Shown: positions 1-5,170 of the stretch, in pieces
Position numbering within the stretch: position 1 is the first letter of the stretch
Layout: every line of letters begins with the position of its first letter
Source of the DNA: Cesiribacter sp.
GTDB lineage: Bacteria > Bacteroidota > Bacteroidia > Cytophagales > Cyclobacteriaceae
Length of the DNA stretch: 5,170 nt
Assembly: GCA_030147305.1 (NCBI GenBank)
Contig: JASLAE010000416.1
Location: forward strand, 1-5,170
Reading direction: 5' to 3'
Position numbers and translations under genes: made by a program
The notes under the pieces: model-generated
What the model was told of the DNA's origin: nothing
What the model saw: the letters and a program-made list of their open reading frames with translations, nothing else
The model's database searches: none

Positions 1-338
1 GTTACAGCCACCACAGGTTTGTTGCGCTTCATTTTTTGCAGTACCTCCTGCATTTTTCCCTCAAGCAACAGGCCATTGTACAGCACCAGATCGGCACTGT
101 ATAGTTGCTGAATATTACCCTGTGTTGGTTTATAAAGGTGTGGATCTACGCCAGGGCCCATCAGGCCTGTAACACTCGTAGAATCTCCGCCAATGATGCG
201 GGCGGCATCAGCAATCATTCCTGTTGTGGCTACAACTGTAAAGTTGGCGCTATCTGCATCAGTTGCACTGTTCTGACAGGAAAGCAGTACCACGCAGCTT
301 ATCATAATGCACTTTATAATAACATCTTTAATTTTCAT
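1..338 (-). CDS. Metal ABC transporter substrate-binding lipoprotein, TroA/ZnuA-like (partial, C-terminus beyond window)
   Basis: This is the extracytoplasmic metal-binding lipoprotein of an ABC importer for Mn, Zn or Fe (cluster A-I, TroA/ZnuA/MntA type). It captures the ion outside the inner membrane and delivers it to the permease. I translated it by hand from the minus strand: 112 full codons are visible and the rest lies off the left edge. Residues 1-20 are a lipoprotein signal peptide, with a charged start (MKIKD), a hydrophobic stretch and the lipobox LLSC, so Cys21 would be lipidated. The mature part opens with VVATTGMIADAARIIGGD and continues with GVDPHLYKPT, where His67 matches the first metal ligand of this family. 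NGLLLEGKM near residues 88-96 is also a family signature. The later ligands (two His and an Asp/Glu) are outside the window, so the metal cannot be decided. The ATG lies 2 nt after the stop of the upstream repressor gene, which implies co-transcription and probably translational coupling. The family is near certain; the substrate is inferred. Confidence 0.93.
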   Translation of the reverse strand, partial: MKIKDVIIKCIMISCVVLLSCQNSATDADSANFTVVATTGMIADAARIIGGDSTSVTGLMGPGVDPHLYKPTQGNIQQLYSADLVLYNGLLLEGKMQEVLQKMKRNKPVVAV

Positions 339-340
339 GG

Positions 341-997
341 CTAATCTGTTACCATTATATTTTCTGTTGCCTCTCTGGATAGAAAAGCAGTTTTATTATC
401 ATCGATCTTTAGCTGAACAGAACCATCAAATTCCATGCGTTCTGCTATGGAAACCCGGGCACCAATGTATGCCCCAATTTTATTAAGGTACTGCAGGAAG
501 CCCGGTCGCGAATCCTTTACGGCTACAATCGTAGCTTGCTGGTGCTGGGGCAGTTCAGACAGGAGCACCTTGGACTTAATAACATAATCACCCTGTGCAT
601 CAGGAATCGGATCCCCGTGCGGATCATATTTGGGATAACCCAGATAATGGTCCAGCTTTTCAGTGAGCACAGTGGAGCGCACATGTTCCAGCTGATCGGC
701 GATGTCATGTACTTCATCCCATAGGAAGCCAAGCTTCTGCACTAAAAATACTTCCCATAATCTGTGGCGTCTCACAATTTTCAGCGCTTCCCGTTTGCCT
801 TCCTCAGTGATCTGCAAGCCTCTGTATTTTTCATAATCCACTAATTTTTTAACAGATAATTTTCTAATCATATCTGTAGCTGAAGCAGGTTTGGTTTGCA
901 TAGCATCTGCCAGTGCATTGGTTTGAACAGTGGTATTACCATTGTTCGATAAATGGAAAATGGCTTTGAGGTAATTTTCTTCCGATAAACTCAGCAT
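341..997 (-). CDS. DtxR/MntR-family metal-dependent transcriptional repressor
   Basis: This 218-residue cytoplasmic protein is predicted to bind DNA when loaded with Mn(II) or Fe(II) and to repress metal-uptake genes. Residues 1-75 form the winged helix-turn-helix (SEENYLKAIFHL, then ALADAMQTKPASATDMIRKL and YEKYRGLQITEEGK). Residues 76-140 are the dimerisation and metal-binding domain. Residues 152-215 look like the C-terminal SH3/FeoA-like domain, so it has the long three-domain architecture of DtxR rather than the short form of Bacillus MntR. Aligned by eye, His78, Glu82, His97, Glu104 and His105 match DtxR ligands. Asp101 sits where DtxR has Cys102 and MntR has Glu99, which leans towards manganese, while Asn8 replaces DtxR Met10 / MntR Asp8. 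The start is the first ATG after a TAnnTTTG promoter and fits the family N-terminus. It is the first gene of the operon, 2 nt before the importer lipoprotein, and it is preceded by three operator-like palindromes, so autoregulation is likely. An mntR-like role is inferred. Confidence 0.95.
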   Translation of the reverse strand: MLSLSEENYLKAIFHLSNNGNTTVQTNALADAMQTKPASATDMIRKLSVKKLVDYEKYRGLQITEEGKREALKIVRRHRLWEVFLVQKLGFLWDEVHDIADQLEHVRSTVLTEKLDHYLGYPKYDPHGDPIPDAQGDYVIKSKVLLSELPQHQQATIVAVKDSRPGFLQYLNKIGAYIGARVSIAERMEFDGSVQLKIDDNKTAFLSREATENIMVTD

Positions 998-1016
998 GCC
1001 TAAACAATGTTTGTGG

Positions 1017-1047
1017 CAAATATAAAAATATTATTAGGCAAGTCTAA
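1017..1047 (-). promoter_or_regulatory. Predicted promoter of the repressor-importer operon (Bacteroidota -33/-7 type)
   Basis: Read on the minus strand, TATATTTG at 1024-1017 matches the Bacteroidota -7 consensus TAnnTTTG exactly. Nineteen nucleotides upstream, TTAG at 1047-1044 is one base away from the -33 element TTTG, and this is the usual spacing. Transcription would begin near 1010-1012 and leave a leader of only about 13-15 nt with no Shine-Dalgarno sequence, as is common in this phylum. The -33 region lies inside operator 1, so bound repressor would block the sigma factor. The exact start site is an inference. Confidence 0.6.
1034..1047. promoter_or_regulatory. DtxR/MntR-type operator 1 (promoter-proximal)
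   Basis: The core is TTAGGCAAGTCTAA, one base off the perfect form TTAGGCnnGCCTAA. The dyad extends outwards as TTATTAG at 1031-1037 and CTAATAA at 1044-1050. TTAGG/CCTAA half-sites are typical of DtxR-family boxes. The site overlaps the predicted -33 element of the repressor operon, the expected place for repression. It is the least perfect of the three cores, which may mean weaker binding. Confidence 0.7.
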
Positions 1048-1079
1048 TAAAATAATCAGAATTTTAAAAGATCATAACG

Positions 1080-1097
1080 TTTTAGGTGCGCCTAAAA
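1080..1097. promoter_or_regulatory. DtxR/MntR-type operator 2
   Basis: TTTTAGGTGCGCCTAAAA is an 18-bp inverted repeat with a single mismatched pair (T1087/G1090). Its core, TTAGGTGCGCCTAA, has the same layout as the other two boxes. Its centre is 48 bp from that of operator 1 and 30 bp from that of operator 3. It lies upstream of the predicted -33/-7 promoter, so by itself it would not block polymerase there; cooperative binding or a second promoter are possible explanations. Confidence 0.75.
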
Positions 1098-1111
1098 TAC
1101 GATATAATAAA

Positions 1112-1125
1112 TTAGGCTTGCCTAA
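1112..1125. promoter_or_regulatory. DtxR/MntR-type operator 3 (most symmetric core)
   Basis: TTAGGCTTGCCTAA has two perfect 6-bp half-sites, TTAGGC and GCCTAA, around a 2-nt centre. It is the most symmetric of the three boxes but the farthest (about 90 bp) from the predicted -7 element of the repressor operon. Its centre is 30 bp, roughly three helical turns, from operator 2, so dimers on both sites would lie on the same DNA face. Confidence 0.75.
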
Positions 1126-1460
1126 ATACTGCCTTATAAATACTAATGATTGCTTCCTAAGGCCTATGAAGTGAGTGGAGTTCGTATCCGGAAACAAAAT
1201 GCTGATACCTTCCTCATAAGCCAGAACCCATTGAATTTTAGCATTGGAGTAGCATTGGCCTGGATGCATCTAAAGGAAAAGCTGCCTATAAATTAAAAAG
1301 CAGGATAAGGAGTACATGCTGCCTTTACTTATCGTAATATACTATTGAGGGTATTTTTAGCTGGCCTATTCAGCTGATCATTAATACGTATAGATTCTTT
1401 GAAGTTGGGGCTGGGGAGCGGCAGATGGAGTCAAAACTTTTTGCATTGCAAAAGCATATT
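1126..1460. other. Non-coding gap between glycosyltransferase 3' end and operator cluster
   Basis: I see no convincing gene in these 335 nt. A minus-strand frame from 1269 to 1072 encodes 65 unremarkable residues, but it runs through operators 2 and 3. A plus-strand frame open from 1150 to 1296 has no early ATG. AGCTG/CAGCT at 1359-1375 can form a 5-bp hairpin with no T-run behind it. The segment separates two minus-strand genes and probably holds only 3' and upstream regulatory sequence. Confidence 0.6.
1439..1453 (-). terminator. Weak terminator-like hairpin after the glycosyltransferase
   Basis: TTTTGC-ATT-GCAAAA forms a 6-bp stem with a 3-nt loop, starting 8 nt beyond the stop codon of the glycosyltransferase. 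On the minus strand it is followed by AGTTTTGAC, a short and imperfect T-run. The stem has only two G-C pairs, so its stability is doubtful. No better terminator is visible downstream of this gene. Confidence 0.25.
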
Positions 1461-2582
1461 TCACCCATTAATCGCTACTATTTTGTCAATCAGGCTAATC
1501 CATTCCTTTTCACAACTTTCCCAGTAAATGTTTTCTGGAAGGGGTTGAGTGTAGTATTTGGTTTGAAATAATTTAGCCTTTAAGTATTCAATATCCGGAT
1601 TAGCATAATCAATGCTAAAGCCGGCCATGTGTTGATCTGCTATAGTTACCCAGGGGTGTTCCCTGCGCAGGATCATGGGAGTTTGCCAGGCTAGTGCTTC
1701 CCATATTCTGGTAGGGATACAATCTTTGTTTGCAGGATTGAGGCGATAGGCTACCAGGGTAAAGTCAGCTTTGCCAAGTACTTCCAGTATGGTGGTATGT
1801 GGTAGGGGTGTTCTGCTGATCTGGAGCTTTACCCATGGACGATGCTTTGCAAGCGCTGTTAATTGTTGATAAACCTTAGCTAATGGACAGTGCCCGCAAA
1901 TTGTGAATATAGTATTAGGCTGCACCTGCTGAACCGTATCAACCAGGTGGATGGCATCAAATATGCCATAGGATTCAGCAATGGTACCAGTATAGACGAG
2001 GTGTAGTGAAGAGGCTGTCTTCTTTGTAGGCTCTATTCCAGGTTTTAGTGCCTTATTTTCAAGGACCAAAGCAGGTTTGATAATGAATGAACATTCATTT
2101 ACATAACATCGTTCTGCGAGAATGTATTGAATGATCATTCGATCTAATACTATTTCCTGTAATCTTATGAAGCCGGCCCTGATCCTGCTGAACAGGGAAG
2201 GCTTGTGGTGCGACCAGATAATATTGCGATAGTAGTTTTCCTGGAGGTCATTGATCAAGTAACAGCCAAATAAAATTTTGTATAGTACACTAACCGTCAT
2301 CATATCAGTACCAGTAGCTATAATCACCTCAGGCTTTAGTTGAATCAATTTTTTGAAATAGCGAAGTGGCGCCACAAGCCTGCCGAGACTGATACGCTTG
2401 AAATCAAAGAGTGGCCAGAAGGTGATGGTTGGATCTTTGGGGAGATTTTTCGAGCTAAACCCTATGATATTAACATCATATTTATATGTTTGTGCCAGAG
2501 AGCGTCCCAGTTTTTCATACATGCGGGGCTCATCCACTGGTTTTAATAAAGAAGCAAAAACTACTTTTATTCGTCCAGCCAT
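1461..2582 (-). CDS. GT-B fold glycosyltransferase, family 4-like
   Basis: A 373-residue protein predicted to transfer a sugar from an activated donor to a glycan or lipid acceptor. Acceptor and sugar cannot be read from the sequence. Residues 1-180 form the N-terminal acceptor-side domain, starting KVVFASLLKPVDEPRMYEK with RSLAQTYKYDVNIIGF after it and PEVIIATGTDM at 84-93. Residues 193-360 form the donor domain, with the hallmark LVYTGTIAESYGIFDAI at 195-211 and CIPTRIWEALAWQTPMI at 288-304. Asp287 and Glu295 sit at the two positions of the E-x7-E motif of GT4 enzymes, with Asp in place of the first Glu, a common variation. There is no signal peptide or clear transmembrane helix, so it is probably cytosolic or membrane-associated. 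The start at 2582 leaves 3 nt to the divergent dapD start; the next in-frame Met (residue 21) would remove a conserved-looking N-terminal strand. Its own promoter would have to lie inside dapD, where I see no TAnnTTTG match. The fold is confident; the role is unknown. Confidence 0.88.
   Translation of the reverse strand: MAGRIKVVFASLLKPVDEPRMYEKLGRSLAQTYKYDVNIIGFSSKNLPKDPTITFWPLFDFKRISLGRLVAPLRYFKKLIQLKPEVIIATGTDMMTVSVLYKILFGCYLINDLQENYYRNIIWSHHKPSLFSRIRAGFIRLQEIVLDRMIIQYILAERCYVNECSFIIKPALVLENKALKPGIEPTKKTASSLHLVYTGTIAESYGIFDAIHLVDTVQQVQPNTIFTICGHCPLAKVYQQLTALAKHRPWVKLQISRTPLPHTTILEVLGKADFTLVAYRLNPANKDCIPTRIWEALAWQTPMILRREHPWVTIADQHMAGFSIDYANPDIEYLKAKLFQTKYYTQPLPENIYWESCEKEWISLIDKIVAING
2485..2492 (+). 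promoter_or_regulatory. Possible -7 promoter element for dapD inside the divergent gene
   Basis: TATGTTTG matches the Bacteroidota -7 consensus TAnnTTTG and lies about 95 nt before the dapD start, within the early codons of the opposite-strand glycosyltransferase. I see no good TTTG about 19 nt upstream of it, so support is limited. A start site near 2498 would give a leader of roughly 90 nt. Confidence 0.3.
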
Positions 2583-2585
2583 ATT

Positions 2586-3401
2586 ATGGAACTAAGAGAT
2601 TTAATTGAAAGAGCCTGGGATCAGCGTGAGCTGCTGAAAGATAAAGATACACAGATTGCTATCAAAACGCTGGTGGATGACCTGGATCGCGGAATTCGGC
2701 GGGTGGCTCAACCTGATGGTAATGGTGGCTGGCTGGTAAATGAATGGATTAAAAAAGCCGTGATTTTGTATTTTCCGATCCAGGCAATGCAGACCATAGA
2801 GCTTGGCCCTTTTGAATTTCATGATAAAATTAAGCTGAAGACAGGCTATGCGCGTCAGGGGATTCGTGTGGTGCCGCATGCTATTGCCCGTTATGGTGCT
2901 TATATCAGTGCCGGCGTAGTGCTCATGCCTTCCTATGTAAACATTGGAGCTTATGTAGACGAAGGCACGATGGTTGATACCTGGGCGACGGTTGGTTCAT
3001 GTGCGCAAATTGGCAAGCATGTGCATTTAAGTGGTGGTGTAGGGGTTGGTGGTGTACTGGAACCGGTGCAGGCAGCACCCGTTATTGTGGAAGATGGTGC
3101 TTTTATCGGCTCTCGCTGTATTCTGGTAGAAGGGGTTCGGGTTGGTAAAGAGGCCGTTTTGGGTGCCAATGTAACTTTAACAGCTTCCTCTAAGATCATA
3201 GACATAAGCGGATCTGAGCCAGTTGAATATAAGGGATACGTTCCGGAACGTTCTGTCGTTATACCGGGTAGTTATCAAAAGAAATTCCCCGCCGGGGAAT
3301 ATGGAGTACCCTGTGCACTCATCATAGGTAAACGCAAAGCCAGCACAGACTTGAAAACTTCACTGAATGATGCACTGCGCGAAAACAATGTGGCAGTGTG
3401 A
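2586..3401 (+). CDS. dapD: 2,3,4,5-tetrahydropyridine-2,6-dicarboxylate N-succinyltransferase
   Basis: DapD (EC 2.3.1.117) transfers succinyl from succinyl-CoA to tetrahydrodipicolinate, committing it to the succinylase route to meso-diaminopimelate and lysine. It is a cytosolic trimer in characterised homologues. The 271-residue product matches the usual length. Residues 1-60 are the N-terminal helical domain (MELRDLIERAWDQRELL, then VNEWIKKAVILYFPI). From about residue 100 comes the left-handed beta-helix of hexapeptide repeats, with the family's near-invariant stretch MPSYVNIGAYVDEGTMVDTW (114-133) and ATVGSCAQIG (134-143), followed by HLSGGVGVGGVLEP and EDGAFIGSRC. The end, VPCALIIGKRKASTDLKTSL followed by NDALRENNVAV, is the form seen in Bacteroidota. 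The ATG matches the family start, so the 3-nt distance to the divergent glycosyltransferase is real unless that gene starts later. No Shine-Dalgarno is present. The DUF3108 gene follows 60 nt downstream and may be co-transcribed. Confidence 0.98.
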   Translation: MELRDLIERAWDQRELLKDKDTQIAIKTLVDDLDRGIRRVAQPDGNGGWLVNEWIKKAVILYFPIQAMQTIELGPFEFHDKIKLKTGYARQGIRVVPHAIARYGAYISAGVVLMPSYVNIGAYVDEGTMVDTWATVGSCAQIGKHVHLSGGVGVGGVLEPVQAAPVIVEDGAFIGSRCILVEGVRVGKEAVLGANVTLTASSKIIDISGSEPVEYKGYVPERSVVIPGSYQKKFPAGEYGVPCALIIGKRKASTDLKTSLNDALRENNVAV

Positions 3402-3444
3402 TGTAATCTTTTATAAAAAGTTAATTTGTTCAGGCCATTGAGAA

Positions 3445-3459
3445 ACCTGATATTCAGGT
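3445..3459 (+). promoter_or_regulatory. Perfect hairpin abutting the start codon of the DUF3108 gene
   Basis: ACCTGA-TAT-TCAGGT is a perfect 6-bp inverted repeat with a 3-nt loop, ending 2 nt before the ATG at 3462. It is not followed by a T-run, so it is not a terminator. In mRNA it would cover the ribosome-binding region and could dampen translation; as DNA it could be a small protein-binding site. Both roles are inference. Confidence 0.35.
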
Positions 3460-3461
3460 AT

Positions 3462-4274
3462 ATGAAAAAGTACTGGTTGCTGGTGTTGGTGATGTTGTGT
3501 GCTAATCTCGTATTCGGGCAGGATTATCCGCTTTCATCCAGAAATTATATACAGCATGGTGAGCTGCTCACCTATAAGATAACCTATGGGTTTCTAACCA
3601 TTGGAGAGGCTAAAATAGAAACAAGCAGTGATGTACACCTGGTGGACGGCGTGCCCTGCTATCGGGTGGATATTTCCGGCCGCACCACAGGTGCAGTAGG
3701 CTGGGTGGCCAAAGTGGATGACCGGTGGGGGGCTTTTCTTAATAAAGCAGATCTGCTACCCACCAAAGGATATCGCATTGTAAGAGAAAATAATTACAAA
3801 AGAGACGAGACTACCTATTTCGACCATCGCCAGAAACGGATCAGGTATTATCGCTATGACCATCAGGCACACAAATACCAGGATGAACAGGTGTTTACTT
3901 TCACTGAAAAAGTTCGTGACCTGATTGGGGCATACCATTACTTACGGCAGCTTGATTTTGACAGAATGTCGACAGGAGACACAATCAAAGTAACTGGTTT
4001 CTTTGAAAATGAATTCTATAATTTTCAAGTCCTGTACAGTGGTAAAGAAAAAATAAAGACAGAGTTTGGGAAAATAAAAGCTATCAGGCTTGTTCCGGTA
4101 ATGCCCGACAATAAAGTTTTTGATGGTGAAAATTCTATCTCTCTGTGGATCTCTGATGATGCTAACCGCATACCACTGAAAGCAGAAGCTAACATGTTTA
4201 TTGGGAAAGCAGGTTGTGATATCATTAGCTATACCAACATCAAAAGCAGCCTTGGAACAATTAGTAAGCGATAA
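3462..4274 (+). CDS. Exported DUF3108 domain-containing protein
   Basis: The function is unknown. The product is 270 residues from the ATG at 3462. I chose that ATG because it gives a textbook signal peptide: MKKY, a hydrophobic core (WLLVLVMLCANLVF) and a likely cleavage near Gly19-Gln20. The frame is open back to a TTG at 3426, but starting there would bury the signal behind 12 extra residues. The mature protein looks beta-rich and carries the DUF3108 pattern along its length: GELLTYKITYGFLTIGEAKI at 33-52, VRDLIGAYHYLR at 151-162, FGKIKAIRLVPVM at 202-214 and SISLWISDDANRIPLKAEAN at 225-244. It has no lipobox, so it is probably periplasmic or loosely tied to the envelope. A single hydrophobic segment argues against an integral membrane protein. 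It lies 60 nt after dapD on the same strand, perhaps in one transcript, with a hairpin just before its start. Domain assignment rests on recalled family features, not a search. Confidence 0.88.
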   Translation: MKKYWLLVLVMLCANLVFGQDYPLSSRNYIQHGELLTYKITYGFLTIGEAKIETSSDVHLVDGVPCYRVDISGRTTGAVGWVAKVDDRWGAFLNKADLLPTKGYRIVRENNYKRDETTYFDHRQKRIRYYRYDHQAHKYQDEQVFTFTEKVRDLIGAYHYLRQLDFDRMSTGDTIKVTGFFENEFYNFQVLYSGKEKIKTEFGKIKAIRLVPVMPDNKVFDGENSISLWISDDANRIPLKAEANMFIGKAGCDIISYTNIKSSLGTISKR

Positions 4275-4365
4275 TTTCTTTTGAATCTTTTATATTGAAT
4301 CTAAAGGGCAAAAGGCATTTGCTTCCTGTGCATTTGCATTGACAGCCAAATTGCCAAAGTGCTGC

Positions 4366-4418
4366 ATCTTCCTTTAAGAAGCTTCGTGTACCATCATTCT
4401 ACGAGGAAGATCACTTTT
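4366..4418 (+). terminator. Possible terminator of the dapD-DUF3108 transcript
   Basis: ATCTTCCT at 4366-4373 is perfectly complementary to AGGAAGAT at 4404-4411, with an inner CGT/ACG pairing (4385-4387 with 4401-4403), and five T residues follow at 4414-4418. It lies about 90 nt after the DUF3108 stop. The long, bulged loop makes this a weak candidate. A second hairpin closer to the stop (GCAAA/TTTGC, 4308-4322) lacks a T-run. Confidence 0.25.
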
Positions 4419-4458
4419 TACCAAACTTGAGTATCATTCTTGTAATGCCTTAAGTTAT

Positions 4459-4466
4459 TATATTTG
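4459..4466 (+). promoter_or_regulatory. Promoter-like TAnnTTTG motif in the non-coding tail
   Basis: TATATTTG matches the Bacteroidota -7 consensus exactly and is identical to the element proposed for the repressor operon. The nearest upstream TTG (4440-4442) is 16 nt away, somewhat short of the usual 19. No open reading frame of note follows, so any transcript would be non-coding or run beyond the window. It could be a chance match. Confidence 0.3.
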
Positions 4467-5170
4467 TGCAGCTGCGTACGTTCCTTTCTGCATTAGCTTT
4501 TACTAAAAACATTAAAGCATTTTTATAGTCCCGATGATTTAGAAACATTACCCTAAAGGGTATTGTAAAAGCGCTTTATCAGGTTTGTCTTGTTATTATA
4601 TGCATTCATTCGCTTATGTAACATTGCAATCTGATAATTAGGAATGCTAAGCTATAAGAAAGTCATTACCACCATCTTCTAAAGCAGAAATTGAATTCTA
4701 AGAATCATGGCCATGGCCTGTCTGCTCTATCCCGCTATATCGATTTAAATTTTGCAGAAGATTAGACATCGAAGTAGTTAAGTCATATACCTGAGCTTTA
4801 CTTTTCTGATGCTTTCATAAACTATAATCGTGAATTCTGCTATTAAATACAGCTGCTAGGGATTACCAGCTTAATTGAGGTGTTAAAGCGCTCCACATCA
4901 ATACCATCGAGCTATCAGATATTCATATGACTAATAATTTTCATGTAGTATCTTAAATGCCTGATATTATTCTTTTTTTTTATAATACATAGTCATGCTG
5001 CAGAACCATAAATTGAATTTTACCATGGTAAGCTACTACGGGATAAAACATGGAGTTCACTGCTAGAATGTCTTGCCATTGAATGCGTTAGGGCTTTTAT
5101 GATATTCAATTAAAACATTAAGTATATAGGTATAAAAGATTGAATTTCAATATATTATCCAAAATCATTT

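Larger units (their letters stand above)
4275..5170. other. Long AT-rich region without a recognisable gene
   Basis: These 896 nt contain no reading frame of 60 or more codons on either strand, and I recognise no tRNA or rRNA motif and no transposase fragment. The visible structure is minor. There are palindromes at 4549-4562 (TACCCT/AGGGTA), 4568-4577 (AAAGCGCTTT), 4706-4718 (overlapping CATGGCCATG and GGCCATGGCC), 5020-5031 (TTACCATGGTAA) and 5139-5151 (ATTGAA/TTCAAT). A nine-T run lies at 4973-4981. GCATTTGC occurs twice (4315-4322, 4330-4337), as does TTGAATCT (4281-4288, 4295-4302). The region could be plain intergenic DNA, decayed genes or an unrecognised non-coding RNA locus; I cannot tell which. 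Confidence 0.5.

Noticed and set aside
105..344. Plus-strand frame of 79 codons at the left edge
   Set aside because: It lies opposite the metal-binding lipoprotein, whose lipobox and DPH motif are clear. The plus frame has no recognisable features.
1103..1108. TATAAT between operators 2 and 3, like an E. coli -10 box
   Set aside because: There is no matching -35 about 17 nt upstream, and Bacteroidota sigma factors use a different consensus. Chance in AT-rich DNA is likely.
1072..1269. Minus-strand frame of 65 codons with an ATG start
   Set aside because: It runs through operators 2 and 3, resembles no family I know, and has no promoter-like motif close before it. Better explained as a chance frame over regulatory DNA.
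1307..1348. AAGGAG followed 3 nt later by ATG and a 10-codon frame (MLPLLIVIYY)
   Set aside because: The Shine-Dalgarno-like motif is poorly spaced and this phylum rarely uses one. A 10-codon frame has no independent support.
2951..3205. Long minus-strand frame of 84 codons opposite dapD
   Set aside because: Its Ser/Thr/Pro-rich product is what the antisense of Gly/Val-rich beta-helix codons gives. It is a shadow of dapD.
3426..3461. TTG start giving a 12-residue N-terminal extension of the DUF3108 protein
   Set aside because: The extension would displace a well-formed signal peptide that begins at the ATG at 3462, and the hairpin at 3445-3459 would fall inside the coding sequence.
4281..5145. 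TTGAAT appearing six times on the plus strand of the right-hand gap
   Set aside because: The same hexamer also occurs several times in the rest of the window, spacing is irregular and flanks differ, so it is most simply a composition effect.

Overview
The window looks like ordinary chromosomal DNA of a Bacteroidota species, probably in the Cytophagales or a nearby order. Three things suggest this. The DapD protein has the Bacteroidota type of N- and C-terminus. Start codons lack Shine-Dalgarno sequences, and the best promoter candidates match the phylum's TAnnTTTG -7 element. The DUF3108 protein directly after dapD also fits. The genus assignment is a guess. Base composition is moderate, with coding regions visibly more GC-rich than the AT-rich gaps.

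Layout. Positions 1-997 (minus strand) hold a metal-homeostasis operon. A DtxR/MntR-type metal-dependent repressor (341-997) comes first, and 2 nt later comes the start of a TroA/ZnuA-like metal-binding lipoprotein of an ABC importer (338 to beyond the left edge). Upstream of the repressor, 1034-1125 carries three palindromes of the form TTAGGCnnGCCTAA, a typical DtxR-family operator pattern. The nearest one overlaps the -33 region of a TAnnTTTG promoter. The rest of the gap to 1460 has no convincing gene.

Positions 1461-2582 (minus) encode a GT-B-fold glycosyltransferase resembling family 4. Its start codon lies only 3 nt from that of the divergent dapD (2586-3401, plus), which makes tetrahydrodipicolinate N-succinyltransferase of the lysine/diaminopimelate pathway. 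A secreted DUF3108 protein (3462-4274, plus) follows, with a 6-bp hairpin immediately before its start. The remaining 896 nt (4275-5170) have no supportable gene; I see one promoter-like motif, one weak terminator candidate and several short palindromes.

How the genes work together. The repressor most likely senses intracellular Mn(II) or Fe(II) and shuts off its own operon, and with it the importer, through the operator cluster. The glycosyltransferase, dapD and DUF3108 genes share no obvious pathway, although glycan synthesis, diaminopimelate supply for peptidoglycan and an exported protein are all envelope-related. I found no mobile element, CRISPR array, tRNA or rRNA, and no convincing evidence of a new multi-gene system. 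The most informative signals are regulatory: the multi-operator region and the 3-nt divergent junction.
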